In this document: positions 1 through 8,217 of the stretch, in pieces | How the letters are laid out: each line of letters begins with the position of its first letter | Position numbering within the stretch: the first letter of the stretch is position 1 | Assembly: GCF_014656075.1 (NCBI RefSeq) | Contig: NZ_BNBS01000053.1 | Location: 1 to 52,743, forward strand | Source of the DNA: Streptomyces hydrogenans | Lineage (GTDB): Bacteria > Actinomycetota > Actinomycetes > Streptomycetales > Streptomycetaceae | Direction of reading: 5' to 3' | DNA: 52,743 bases | Made by a program: the position numbers and the translations under genes | Notes under the pieces: model-generated | Databases searched by the model: none | What the model was told of the DNA's origin: nothing | The model's input: the letters and a program-made list of their open reading frames with translations, nothing else

Positions 1-514
1 CGGCCGGCACGCCGCCGAGCAGCACGCCCGCCCGGCGGCACAGGAGGCCCCCGCGGCCCTCGGCCCGGCCGCGGCCCCCGCGAAGGCGCTGCCCCCGGCG
101 GCGGACCGCAGCCCGGCGGTCCCCGCGGCCAGCGCGATCGTGCCGTACGCGGCCCGGCGGCCCGTCCAGCGCACCGAGGGGGGCTTCGACTTCTTCGGCA
201 CCCAGAAGTCGGCGATCGAGGCCGTCCAGGACACCGACCTCGCCGACGTCGTGGGCGAGGAGGTCCTGGAGGAGGCCCGCGAGGCCACCGCCCGCCCCGC
301 CCTCGCGCCCGAGGCGCAGGGCCCGGCCCTCACCACGGTGCCGGCCTCGGCCGCCGTCCAGGCCCCGGCCGCCGTCCCCGCCGCGCGGGAGGACGAGCCC
401 GTCGTCGTCCGTCCCTCCGCCGCCGGCCCGATCGGCCAGGTCATCGACCTGACCGCGCACGACGAGACCGAGCAGCTCGACCTCGCCGAGCTGCGCGGCG
501 CCGTCAACCAGTGA
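1..514 (+). CDS. Unknown Ala/Pro-rich protein, C-terminal part only
   Basis: An open frame runs from the window edge (first complete codon at base 2) to a TGA at 512-514, so only about 170 C-terminal residues are seen. The protein is low-complexity, rich in Ala, Pro and Glu, with one more ordered patch around GGFDFFGTQKSAIEAV and a final acidic tail (DLTAHDETEQLDLAELRGAV). I recognise no domain. The stop overlaps the GTG of the next gene (GTGA, 4 nt), so the two are probably translationally coupled. The third-position GC bias is strong, which supports real coding. The function cannot be inferred from this fragment. Confidence 0.7.
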   Translation, partial: GRHAAEQHARPAAQEAPAALGPAAAPAKALPPAADRSPAVPAASAIVPYAARRPVQRTEGGFDFFGTQKSAIEAVQDTDLADVVGEEVLEEAREATARPALAPEAQGPALTTVPASAAVQAPAAVPAAREDEPVVVRPSAAGPIGQVIDLTAHDETEQLDLAELRGAVNQ

Positions 515-996
515 CCGACCGCCTCGCCCTCCTCCTCCCGGAGGAGGCGCGGGCCCGTCGCGACGAGCTGATCGCCCTGTGCGCCCAGGCGTTCGCCGGC
601 GCCCCCTGGCACGAGCCGCCGCGCGGCGCCCTGCGGACCGTGGACCGGCTCCTCGACTCCGCCGCCCGGCGCCCCGACTTCCACGCGACGGCCGCCCTCG
701 GTCCCGACGGCGAACTCCTCGGCCTCGCCGCCGGCTGGACCGACACGGTCCTCTCCGGCGACGCCCCCGCCTTCGAGCTCGCCGAGCTCGTCGTCGCCCC
801 CGCCCACCAGGGCCGCGGCCTCGGCCGGGCCCTCCACGACGCGCTGCTGGTGGCCGCCGGGGCCGGGCCCGCGCTGCTGATGACCCTCGACGTGCCGGAG
901 CTGACGGACCGGTACGCGCGCTGGGGCTGGACGGTCGTCGGCCGCAGCCGCCCCGCGCGCGAGGAACGCGACTACGTCGTGATGCGCCGGGGCTGA
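511..996 (+). CDS. GNAT-family N-acetyltransferase
   Basis: A 161-residue protein of the size usual for a single GNAT domain. The acetyl-CoA-binding motif A is visible at roughly residues 90-112 (ELVVAPAHQGRGLGRALH), with the Q/RxxGxG/A pattern as QGRGLG. It is followed by a strand rich in small hydrophobics and the C-terminal element RYARWGWTVVGRSR typical of GNATs. The substrate is not evident. The GTG start overlaps the upstream stop by 4 nt, indicating coupling with the unknown upstream gene. It ends 13 bp from the convergent nuoD2 stop, with no obvious terminator between them. Confidence 0.85.
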   Translation: MTDRLALLLPEEARARRDELIALCAQAFAGAPWHEPPRGALRTVDRLLDSAARRPDFHATAALGPDGELLGLAAGWTDTVLSGDAPAFELAELVVAPAHQGRGLGRALHDALLVAAGAGPALLMTLDVPELTDRYARWGWTVVGRSRPAREERDYVVMRRG

Positions 997-1009
997 GCCG
1001 GCCGGGCCG

Positions 1010-2152
1010 TCACTTGTCGATGTCGCCGACGACGAAGAAGAACGACCCCAGGATCGCGACCATGTCCGCGACCAGCGTCCCCGGCAGCAGCTCCACCAGC
1101 GCCTGGATGTTGTTGTACGACGCCGAGCGCAGCTTCAGCCGGTACGGCGTCTTCTCGCCCTTGGACACCAGGTAGTAGCCGTTCAGCCCGAGCGGGTTCT
1201 CGGTCCAGGCGTACGTGTGGCCCTCCGGGGCCTTCAGCACCTTCGGGAGCCGCTGGTTGACCGGCCCCCGGGGCATCGCGTCCAGCCGGTCCAGGCAGGC
1301 GTCCGCCAGCTCCAGGGAGTTGTGGGTCTGCTCCAGCAGGCACTCGAAGCGGGCCAGGCAGTCGCCCTCCTCGCGGACCACGACCCGCAGGGTGTCCTGG
1401 AGCTCCCCGTAGGCCAGGTACGGCTCGTCGCGCCGCAGGTCGAAGTCGACGCCGGAGGCGCGGGCGATCGGCCCCGACACCCCGAAGGCGTGCACGGTCT
1501 CGGGGGCCAGGACGCCGACTCCGCGCGTGCGGGCCCGGAAGATCTCGTTCCCGAGGACCAGCCGGTCGTACACGTCCATCCGCGACCGCACGTCCGCGAC
1601 CGCCTGCCGGGCCCGCCCGAGCCAGCCCGCCGGCAGGTCCTCCTTGAGGCCGCCGACCCGGTTGAACATGTAGTGCATCCGGCCGCCGGAGACCTCCTCC
1701 ATCACCGTCTGGAGCTCCTCGCGCTCCCGGAAGGCGTGGAAGACGGGGGTGATCCCGCCCAGCTCCAGCGGGTACGAGCCCAGGAACATCAGATGGTTGA
1801 GGACCCGGTTCAGCTCCGCGAGCAGCGTCCGCAGCCAGACGGCCCGCTCCGGCACCTCCATGCCGAGCATCCGCTCGACGCCCATCACCACGCCGAGCTC
1901 GTTGGAGAAGGCGGAGAGCCAGTCGTGGCGGTTGGCCAGCATGACGATCTGGCGGTAGTCGCGCGCCTCGAAGAGCTTCTCGGCGCCCCGGTGCATATAG
2001 CCCACGACCGGCTCGGCGTGCCGGATGACCTCGCCGTCGAGCACGAGCCGCAGCCGGAGCACGCCGTGCGTGGAAGGGTGCTGCGGGCCGATGTTCAGCA
2101 CCATGTCGGTGCTCTCCGCCGCGCCGCCGATGCCGACCGTCGTCTCCGTCAT
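1010..2152 (-). CDS. nuoD2: NuoD-like 49-kDa subunit of complex I (stand-alone paralogue)
   Basis: This 380-residue protein is homologous along its full length to the D/49-kDa subunit of NADH-quinone oxidoreductase. It has NIGPQHPSTHGVLR near residues 20-33, MHRGAEKL at 53-60, the NRVLNHL and GGRMHYMFNRVGG segments, and the C-terminal DMVAILGSFFFVVGDIDK. NuoD lines the quinone site next to cluster N2. The gene is not in a nuo operon here. The S. coelicolor equivalent is annotated nuoD2. A GATACT hexamer (minus strand, 2160-2165) ends 7 nt before the ATG, so a leaderless transcript is possible, and readthrough from the upstream methyltransferase gene (79-bp gap) is also possible. Whether it joins complex I or another hydrogenase-like complex is unknown. 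Confidence 0.93.
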   Translation of the reverse strand: MTETTVGIGGAAESTDMVLNIGPQHPSTHGVLRLRLVLDGEVIRHAEPVVGYMHRGAEKLFEARDYRQIVMLANRHDWLSAFSNELGVVMGVERMLGMEVPERAVWLRTLLAELNRVLNHLMFLGSYPLELGGITPVFHAFREREELQTVMEEVSGGRMHYMFNRVGGLKEDLPAGWLGRARQAVADVRSRMDVYDRLVLGNEIFRARTRGVGVLAPETVHAFGVSGPIARASGVDFDLRRDEPYLAYGELQDTLRVVVREEGDCLARFECLLEQTHNSLELADACLDRLDAMPRGPVNQRLPKVLKAPEGHTYAWTENPLGLNGYYLVSKGEKTPYRLKLRSASYNNIQALVELLPGTLVADMVAILGSFFFVVGDIDK

Positions 2153-2231
2153 GCCGGACAGTATCCCCCGCCGGACGCCCCGCCCACGGGCGAGCCCCCG
2201 GCCTGTGGGCGACCCGGCCCCCGGGCGCCCC

Positions 2232-3233
2232 TCACACCCGCTGGCTCAGCCACAGGAAGTCGCCCAGGCCGCCGCGCGCCGTCAGTTCGGCCGCCTCCCC
2301 GGCGCCCGCCAGCGCCCGGACGTACGCCGCCGGATCCGTCGAGGCGAGCGCCAGCGGCGGCCGGGCGCCCGACACCCCGAGCCGGCGCAGCGCCTCCCGC
2401 TGGGTCGTCAGCTCCACGGGACCGCGCGCCCGGACCGCCGCCGCGCACGCGTCCAGGGCCACGTGCGAGGTCAGGTCGCCCGCGCCGTCCGGGACCGGGG
2501 CCACCTCACGGCCCGCGCGGAAGCCGGTCAGGGTGCCGAAGGGCGGCCGGGAGTCCCGCAGGTGCCCGTAGTCCACGGCCACCGCCCGGCCCGCCGACGG
2601 CGACCCGACCGCCGCCGCCCACGCCTCGTCCCGGGGCCGGCCGATCTCGGCCCGCTCGCCCGGCCCGCCGAGCGGCCACCAGCGGGCCAGCCACGCGGCG
2701 TCCGGGCCCGCGACCGGGTCGCCCAGCCGCTCCGTGCCGTCGGCGCGGACCTGCACGTACCGCACCGTGCCGTCCTCGTCCGCCTCGGCGACGTCCACCG
2801 GCACGTTGTCCAGCCACTCGTTCGCGAAGAGCAGGCCCCGGACCCCCTCCGGCGGACGGCCGGTCCACTCCACGCGCGCGTCCAGCCCGGCCGGCCGGGC
2901 CGCCCGCTCCACCGCGTACGCCCGCACCCGCAGCCCCGCCGGGACCGCCGCGAGCACCCCGGCCGTCAGCTCGCCCCGGCCCGCGCCCACGTCCACCAGG
3001 GCGACCTCGTCGGTGTCCAGCTCCTCCGCCGTCTCCACCAGCAGCCGGGCCACCGCCGCGGCGAAGAGCGGCGAGGCGTGCACCGAGGTCCGGAAGTGGC
3101 CGACCGGTCCCTCGGGACGCAGGAAGAAGCCCCCGGGGCCGTACAGCGCCCGCTCCGTGGCCTCCCGCCAGCCCCGCCACCCCGCCGCGCCCTCCGGCGG
3201 CCGTCCCGTCCCGTCCGTCACGTCATCCGTCAC
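2232..3233 (-). CDS. MidA/NDUFAF7-type SAM-dependent methyltransferase
   Basis: A 333-residue class I methyltransferase of the DUF185 (MidA/NDUFAF7) type. Residues about 25-60 hold the family element GPGGFFLRPEGPVGHFRTSVHASPLFA, followed by the SAM-binding LVDVGAGRGELT motif and the family sequence LLFANEWLDNVPVD. In mammals NDUFAF7 dimethylates an arginine of NDUFS2, the NuoD orthologue. Here the gene lies directly upstream of nuoD2 on the same strand, which fits a modifier-substrate pair (inference). I chose the GTG at 3233 because the family similarity begins shortly after it and the frame upstream is antisense to the kinase gene. It is divergent from the histidine kinase at 3330. Confidence 0.85.
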   Translation of the reverse strand: MTDDVTDGTGRPPEGAAGWRGWREATERALYGPGGFFLRPEGPVGHFRTSVHASPLFAAAVARLLVETAEELDTDEVALVDVGAGRGELTAGVLAAVPAGLRVRAYAVERAARPAGLDARVEWTGRPPEGVRGLLFANEWLDNVPVDVAEADEDGTVRYVQVRADGTERLGDPVAGPDAAWLARWWPLGGPGERAEIGRPRDEAWAAAVGSPSAGRAVAVDYGHLRDSRPPFGTLTGFRAGREVAPVPDGAGDLTSHVALDACAAAVRARGPVELTTQREALRRLGVSGARPPLALASTDPAAYVRALAGAGEAAELTARGGLGDFLWLSQRV

Positions 3234-3329
3234 GCGCCCCAGTCTCCACCCCGGGGTGTACGGGTCCCGCCGCAAGGATCGACCGCTCGGTTGATCCCCG
3301 GCCCCCGCCCGTTCCCTACTCTGGGTTAC

Positions 3330-4529
3330 GTGCAGCGCCTCTACGACTTCATCCGCAGCCACCCGACGGGCGTCGACGTCTTCTGGGCCGTCGTCCTCCT
3401 CGGGTTCTCCGGGCTGTGGATCGGGTCGATGCCGGCCCTCGAACCCGCCGTCGGCTACGCGGCGGTCGCCGTGCTCTTCTCCCTCGTCGTCGCCCTGCGG
3501 CGGCGGGCCCCGGAGCGGATGCTGCTGCTGGCCGTCGCGCTCGGCCTGGTCCAGCTCGCCTTCGACATCGAGACGTTCATGGCGGACTTCGCCATGCTCG
3601 TCGTGATCTTCACCGTCGCCGCCCACGACGGCCCCCGGTGGGCCTCCCGGCTCGCCCTCGTCGGCGGGCTCTGCGCGGCCCCCCTCTCCCAGCTGAGATG
3701 GCCCCTGGAGGGGACCGTCTCGGTGCCCGCCCAGGTCTTCTTCACGGTGATCATGGCCGTGCCGTTCGCCCTGGCCTGGGTACTCGGCGACTCGCTGCGC
3801 ACCCGCCGCGCCTACTTCGCCCAGCTGGAGGAGAAGGCATCCCGACTGGAGCGCGAGCGGGAGGCGCAGGCCAAGGTCGCGGTCGCCGCCGAGCGGGCCC
3901 GGATCGCCCGCGAGCTCCACGACGTCGTCGCCCACAACGTGTCCGTGATGGTGGTGCAGGCCGACGGCGCCGCCTACGTCATGGACACCTCCCCGGAGAC
4001 CGCCAAGCAGGCCCTGGAGACCATCTCCACCACCGGCCGGCAGGCGCTCGCCGAGATGCGCCGGCTGCTCGGCATCCTGCGCACCGGCGAGCACCGGGAG
4101 GCGGGGGAGTACGTGCCGCAGCCCGACGTGGAGCAGATCGAGGAGCTCGTCGAGCAGGTCAGGGGCGCCGGGCTCACCGTCGACCTGACCGTCGAGGGCA
4201 CCCCGCGCGAGCTGCCCACCGGCGTCGGCCTGACCGCCTACCGGATCGTCCAGGAAGCCCTCACCAACACCCGCAAGCACGGCGGCCCCGACGTCGGCGC
4301 CAGCGTCCGGCTCGTCTACTTCGACGACGGCCTCGGCCTGCTCGTCGAGGACGACGGCCGGGGGGCGCCCCAGGAGATGTACGAGGACGGCGGCGCCGAC
4401 GGGCGCGGCCACGGCCTCATCGGCATGCGGGAGCGGGTCGGCATGGTGGGCGGCACCCTGGACGCGGGCCCGCGACCGGGCGGAGGCTTCCGGATCAGTG
4501 CCCTGCTGCCGCTCAAGCCCGCACACTGA
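3330..4529 (+). CDS. NarL-system sensor histidine kinase
   Basis: A 399-residue HisKA_3-type kinase. The N-terminal 155 residues hold about five to six hydrophobic segments, followed by a charged coiled linker (LEEKASRLEREREAQAK). The phosphoacceptor is His197 in ARIARELHDVVAHNVSVM. The C-terminal ATPase domain has the N box (IVQEALTNTRKHGG) and the G box (GRGHGLIGMRERV). There is no large extracellular sensor domain, so it probably senses within the membrane. The GTG start at 3330 is supported by a TACTCT hexamer (3317-3322) ending 7 nt upstream, i.e. a predicted leaderless mRNA, and by the absence of a Shine-Dalgarno sequence. The response regulator follows after 37 bp. Confidence 0.93.
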   Translation: MQRLYDFIRSHPTGVDVFWAVVLLGFSGLWIGSMPALEPAVGYAAVAVLFSLVVALRRRAPERMLLLAVALGLVQLAFDIETFMADFAMLVVIFTVAAHDGPRWASRLALVGGLCAAPLSQLRWPLEGTVSVPAQVFFTVIMAVPFALAWVLGDSLRTRRAYFAQLEEKASRLEREREAQAKVAVAAERARIARELHDVVAHNVSVMVVQADGAAYVMDTSPETAKQALETISTTGRQALAEMRRLLGILRTGEHREAGEYVPQPDVEQIEELVEQVRGAGLTVDLTVEGTPRELPTGVGLTAYRIVQEALTNTRKHGGPDVGASVRLVYFDDGLGLLVEDDGRGAPQEMYEDGGADGRGHGLIGMRERVGMVGGTLDAGPRPGGGFRISALLPLKPAH

Positions 4530-4566
4530 GAGCCGTGCCCCGTCCCCACCTCACCGAAGGAACCGC

Positions 4567-5241
4567 ATGTCCATCCGCGTGATGCTCGTCGACGACCAGG
4601 TGCTCCTGCGCACCGGTTTCCGCATGGTGCTGGCCGCCCAGCCCGACATGGAGGTCGTGGCGGAGGCGGGCGACGGGGCGGAGGCCCTGGAGGTGCTGCG
4701 CGCCACCGAGGTCGACGTGGTCCTCATGGACGTCCGGATGCCGCGCCTCGACGGGGTGGAGGCGACCCGCCGGATCTGCGCGGTGCCCGACGCCCCGAAG
4801 GTGCTCATCCTGACCACCTTCGACCTCGACGAGTACGCCTTCTCCGGCCTCAAGGCGGGCGCGAGCGGCTTCATGCTGAAGGACGTGCCGCCGGCCGAGC
4901 TGCTGGGCGCGATCCGCTCGGTGCACAGCGGTGACGCCGTGGTCGCCCCCTCGACCACCCGCCGCCTCCTCGACCGCTTCTCCCCGATGCTCCCGTCCTC
5001 CGGACGGGAGCCCGAGCACCGCGAGGTGGAGAAGCTGACCGAGCGCGAGCGGGAGGTCATGCTCCTGGTCGCCCAGGGCCTGTCCAACGGCGAGATCGCC
5101 GCCCGTCTCGTCCTGTCGGAGGCGACGGTCAAGACCCACGTGGGCCGCATCCTCACCAAGCTGGGCCTGCGCGACCGCGTCCAGGTCGTCGTCCTCGCGT
5201 ACGAGACGGGCCTGGTCCGCGCGGGCGGCGCCAAGGGCTGA
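4567..5241 (+). CDS. NarL/LuxR-type response regulator
   Basis: This 224-residue regulator has an N-terminal receiver domain with acidic residues D9/D10 and phospho-acceptor Asp55 in VVLMDVRMPRLDG, the conserved LTTFDLDEYAF and Lys (FMLKDVPP), and a C-terminal LuxR helix-turn-helix (LTEREREVMLLVAQGLSNGEIAARLVLSEATVKTHVGRI, about residues 155-195). The ATG at 4567 has a clear GAAGGA ribosome binding site. It is co-transcribed with the kinase. The targets are unknown; the S. coelicolor orthologous pair sits in the same position beside nuoD2. Confidence 0.95.
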   Translation: MSIRVMLVDDQVLLRTGFRMVLAAQPDMEVVAEAGDGAEALEVLRATEVDVVLMDVRMPRLDGVEATRRICAVPDAPKVLILTTFDLDEYAFSGLKAGASGFMLKDVPPAELLGAIRSVHSGDAVVAPSTTRRLLDRFSPMLPSSGREPEHREVEKLTEREREVMLLVAQGLSNGEIAARLVLSEATVKTHVGRILTKLGLRDRVQVVVLAYETGLVRAGGAKG

Positions 5242-5258
5242 ACCCCCGCCCCGGCCGC

Positions 5259-6350
5259 TCAGCGCAGCGCCGACTCCAGGAAGTCGCTGCCCAGCCGGGC
5301 GACGATGGAGAAGTCGAGCTGGTGCAGGACGTAGCGGCCCCGGCGGCGGGTGGTGAGCAGGCCCGCCCGGCGCAGCACGGCCAGGTGGCGGGAGACCTCC
5401 GGGGCGGTGATGCCGTACGTGTCCGCCAGCTCGCTCGTCGAGTAAGGGCCGCGCGCCAGGCTCCGGCACATCCGCATCCGCACCGGGTGGGCGAGCGCGT
5501 CCAGGCGGAGCCGCACGGTCTCGACGGACTCCAGGCCGCCGACCTCGCGGCTCGCCGCCGGGTACATGATCACCGGCTGCCAGCCGGGCGAGTACAGGGA
5601 GAGCAGGTGCGGCCGGCCGAAGGCGCTCGGCAGCAGGGTCAGCGCTCCGGCCCGGGCGTCCGTCCGGGCCTCCACCAGCTTGTCGACGACGATCCGGGTG
5701 CCTTCGCCGTCCTCCTCCAGGCGCATCGCCGCCGAGGCGTCCGCGAGGGCTTCGGCCAGCCCCTTGTGGCGCATCAGCTCCGTCTTGTGACGGGCGTCGG
5801 CGGCGAGCTGCACCCGGATCCGCCGCCAGGCGTCGGCGAAGAACGCCTCGTCGCAGTCCTCCAGGAGACGCCGGAGCCACGCGCGCGTGGCGGTGGGCGC
5901 GGTGATCATCCGCTCCGCGAAGGCCGCCTGGCGCGGCCCGCGCGCGGCGGCCAGGTCCAGGGCGCGCCGCCGGGACCGCTCGTCCACCAGCGGCGAGGGG
6001 ATGCCGCCCCGGGCGTAGAGGGGGCTGCAGGAGATCTCCAGGGCGGCGCCGACGAAGGTCTCGTCGTCGATGCGGTCGAGGTCGTCGAGCTCCTCGGCCA
6101 GGGTCTCGCGGGGCCGCGCGGGCAGCAGGAAGTCGGAGCGCGCCGACCGCCACATGAAGTCGGCCTCCAGGAGCCGGTCGGCGAGCCCGGGGTCGAGCGC
6201 GGCGGTGGTCGCCGTCGCCCACGCGTGGTGGCCGGGGTGGTGGGCCGGCTCCGCCAGCACGTGGACGGCGTTGCCGAGTTCGGCCAGCGGCGAGGGGCTG
6301 AAGACGATCCGCTCGGGCGGCACTCCGGTGATGTCGATGGTCACGCTCAC
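5259..6350 (-). CDS. ArsR-like winged-helix regulator with a long N-terminal domain
   Basis: This 363-residue protein has a C-terminal ArsR-type winged helix (RLDALAHPVRMRMCRSLARGPYSTSELADTYGITAPEVSRHLAVLRRAGLL, about residues 275-330). The preceding 270-residue helical domain resembles the DUF5937 family found in actinobacterial regulators; its ligand is unknown. No metal-binding CxC of classical ArsR/SmtB proteins is seen, so it is probably not a metal sensor. The chosen GTG (VSVTIDITGVPPERI) is preceded by a GGGGG tract. It is divergent from the small gene at 6451; the 100-bp gap holds a perfect inverted repeat likely to be its operator. It converges with the response regulator (17 bp). 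Confidence 0.85.
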   Translation of the reverse strand: MSVTIDITGVPPERIVFSPSPLAELGNAVHVLAEPAHHPGHHAWATATTAALDPGLADRLLEADFMWRSARSDFLLPARPRETLAEELDDLDRIDDETFVGAALEISCSPLYARGGIPSPLVDERSRRRALDLAAARGPRQAAFAERMITAPTATRAWLRRLLEDCDEAFFADAWRRIRVQLAADARHKTELMRHKGLAEALADASAAMRLEEDGEGTRIVVDKLVEARTDARAGALTLLPSAFGRPHLLSLYSPGWQPVIMYPAASREVGGLESVETVRLRLDALAHPVRMRMCRSLARGPYSTSELADTYGITAPEVSRHLAVLRRAGLLTTRRRGRYVLHQLDFSIVARLGSDFLESALR

Positions 6351-6386
6351 GCCCCCATGGTGCGGGATGCCCCCGGGACGCCGTCG

Positions 6387-6415
6387 CTCCGATTGACGAG
6401 GGCCGTCAATCGGAG
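6387..6415. promoter_or_regulatory. Perfect 12-bp inverted repeat, probable operator
   Basis: Arms CTCCGATTGACG (6387-6398) and CGTCAATCGGAG (6404-6415) are exact reverse complements around a 5-nt spacer. It lies between the divergent ArsR-like regulator (start 6350) and the small gene (start 6451), the usual place for an autoregulated operator. Each arm also contains TTGACG, which could serve as a -35 box in either direction, though I see no well-spaced -10. Confidence 0.7.
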
Positions 6416-6450
6416 GGCGGGGCGGGACGGTACGGCCCCAGGCTGAGCCC

Positions 6451-6690
6451 ATGGACGCGCTGCAGCAGCACCTCTTCGACAGCTACCGGGCCGCGCAGCG
6501 GGGCGAGTCCGCGCCGCCCGCCCCCGGCACCCACGACGTGGCCGTGCTGCGGGAGCTCCGCGACCACCGCCGCTTCGAGCGGGTGGTGGCCGGCCGCCCC
6601 GCGACCGGCCGCCTCCGCACGGCCCTGTCCCGCCTGCTCGCCCGCCTCTCCGGCGGCCGGACGCCCGGGGGACCGGTCCGGCCGTCCTGA
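6451..6690 (+). CDS. Small conserved hypothetical protein (79 aa)
   Basis: A 79-residue basic protein beginning MDALQQHLFDSYRAAQRGE, with a central helix rich in Arg (ELRDHRRFERVV) and a C-terminal Arg/Gly-rich tail. It has no membrane segment, no signal peptide and no domain I recognise. It is divergent from the ArsR-like regulator across the inverted repeat at 6387-6415 and is therefore its best candidate target. Third-position GC bias supports coding. The ribosome binding site is weak. The 177 bp after it contain only GC-rich sequence with two copies of a 14-mer matching the end of the downstream aldolase gene. Confidence 0.6.
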   Translation: MDALQQHLFDSYRAAQRGESAPPAPGTHDVAVLRELRDHRRFERVVAGRPATGRLRTALSRLLARLSGGRTPGGPVRPS

Positions 6691-6867
6691 CCGGTGCGGG
6701 CCCCCGGCCGTCCCGACGGGGGCCGGGTCGCCACCCGTACGGGACGGGCCCCGGCCGTCGACGAGCGTCGGGCCTCCGGTCGCCGGACGAGCCCCGGGCC
6801 CGGGCACCGGTCCGCGCCCGGCCGTCGACGAGCCGGGCGGCCCCGTACCGCCGTGAGGGCCGTGCCC

Positions 6868-8079
6868 TCAGCCCTCGACGAGCGCCAGGAAGTCCCGTAC
6901 GGCCGTCCGGACGTCCTCGGCGGTCCACTCCAGGCCCGAGGACGCCACCGTCACCTCGGTGACGGCGACGCCCGGCGGGCCGCCGGGGCCCGGGGCGAAC
7001 CAGCGGCGGAAGAGACAGGTCCCGGTCCGCTCGGTCTGGGCGAGCGCCGCCGCCGTGAGGACGTCCGGCGGGTACGGCAGCCACACCTGGAACTGGTGGG
7101 TGTGCGGCACCTCCGGGTGGACCCGGAACCAGCCCGGTCCGTCCTTCCCGGCCAGCGCCTCCCGCAGCGCCTCGGCCACCACGCGCGCGTGGGCCACGTA
7201 CGCGGGCAGCCGGGGCAGCTCGGTGTCCAGGCCGCGCAGGGCGGCGAGCGCGGTCGGGTACTGCTGGAAGACCTGGCCGCCGTACCGGTGCAGCCAGACC
7301 CGCGCCTCCGCCATCAGCTCCTCGGGCCCGGCGAGCGCGGCCCCGGACATCCCGTCGAGGGACTTGTAGAAGGAGACGTACACGCTGTCGGCGAGCCCGG
7401 CGATCTCCGCGAGCGGCCGGCCGAAGTGCGTCGGGCACTCCCACAGCCGGGCGCCGTCGAAGTGGACCGCCGCCTCCCGCTCCCGGGCCGCGCCGACGGT
7501 CGCCGTCAGCTCCTCCCAGGTCGGCAGCACGAAGCCCGCGTCCCGCAGCGGCAGCTCCAGCATCAGCGTCCCGAAGGGCTCCGGGTGGTCCCGCACCTCC
7601 TCCGCCGAGGGCAGCCGGGGCGCCGCCGTCGGATGGACCGTCCGCAGCCCCGACAGGGCCACCAGGGCGCCGTCCTCGTGGACCTCGGGGTGGGCCAGCG
7701 GGTGGAGGGCGACGACCTGGTTGCCGGTGCGCGCGGCCCAGCAGCGCAGCGCCACCTGCTGGGCCATGGTGCCGGTCGGGAAGAAGACGGCGGCGGGCAT
7801 GCCCAGCTCCGCGGCGATCCGCTCCTCCAGGACCTCCACCAGGCCGTCGCCGTACACGTCGAGGGCCGCGTCCGCGAGGCCCGCGCCCTCGGCCCAGTCG
7901 GCGAGCGCGCGCAGCCGGCCGCCGACCGTGCCCTCCACCGACGGGCGCCACAGCGACCGCGCGGCCCCGCCCCACACCTGGGCCCGGTACCGCCGCGCCG
8001 CACCCTCGTCGACCGTCCCGTCCGACGGCTCTCCGGTCACCTCACCGGGTGCCCCCGGTGGCAGTTCGTCCACATCCAT
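6868..8079 (-). CDS. Threonine aldolase / beta-eliminating lyase family PLP enzyme
   Basis: This 403-residue protein shows the fold-type I PLP-enzyme features of the threonine-aldolase family: the phosphate-binding turn VFFPTGTMAQQVALRC (about residues 97-112), the cofactor-binding Asp in AAVHFDGARLWEC, and the Schiff-base lysine in VYVSFYKSLDGMSGAAL. The C-terminal part has THQFQVWLPYPP and the terminal helices. The likely chemistry is cleavage of a beta-hydroxy amino acid such as L-threonine to glycine plus aldehyde, but the substrate is not proven. On the minus strand a GATGAT hexamer (8086-8091) ends 6 nt before the ATG, so it may be leaderless. It is monocistronic. Confidence 0.85.
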   Translation of the reverse strand: MDVDELPPGAPGEVTGEPSDGTVDEGAARRYRAQVWGGAARSLWRPSVEGTVGGRLRALADWAEGAGLADAALDVYGDGLVEVLEERIAAELGMPAAVFFPTGTMAQQVALRCWAARTGNQVVALHPLAHPEVHEDGALVALSGLRTVHPTAAPRLPSAEEVRDHPEPFGTLMLELPLRDAGFVLPTWEELTATVGAAREREAAVHFDGARLWECPTHFGRPLAEIAGLADSVYVSFYKSLDGMSGAALAGPEELMAEARVWLHRYGGQVFQQYPTALAALRGLDTELPRLPAYVAHARVVAEALREALAGKDGPGWFRVHPEVPHTHQFQVWLPYPPDVLTAAALAQTERTGTCLFRRWFAPGPGGPPGVAVTEVTVASSGLEWTAEDVRTAVRDFLALVEG

Positions 8080-8156
8080 GGACAGATCATCACACCGTCA
8101 CCCGCACCACCGCCCGTGGCCTGTGGACAGCCAGGGGGAGGGACGAAACGCTGGCG

Positions 8157-8162
8157 TAGCAT
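8157..8162 (+). promoter_or_regulatory. Probable -10 element of the DUF2520-panC-nadBC-coaX operon
   Basis: TAGCAT lies 56 nt before the GTG of the first gene of the operon. If it is the -10 box, transcription starts near 8169, downstream of the in-frame ATG at 8161, which favours the GTG at 8218 as start codon. No convincing -35 box is seen at 16-18 nt. Confidence 0.45.
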
Positions 8163-8217
8163 GACCAGAAATCGTCCGGTACCCGCCGAGGACTGGAACG
8201 GAAGGCCCGTACCCACC

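Noticed and set aside
1217..4582. A very long open frame on the plus strand antisense to nuoD2 and the methyltransferase
   Set aside because: It arises from the high GC content; the encoded protein is a low-complexity Pro/Arg-rich string with no domain, while the minus-strand frames encode recognisable enzymes.
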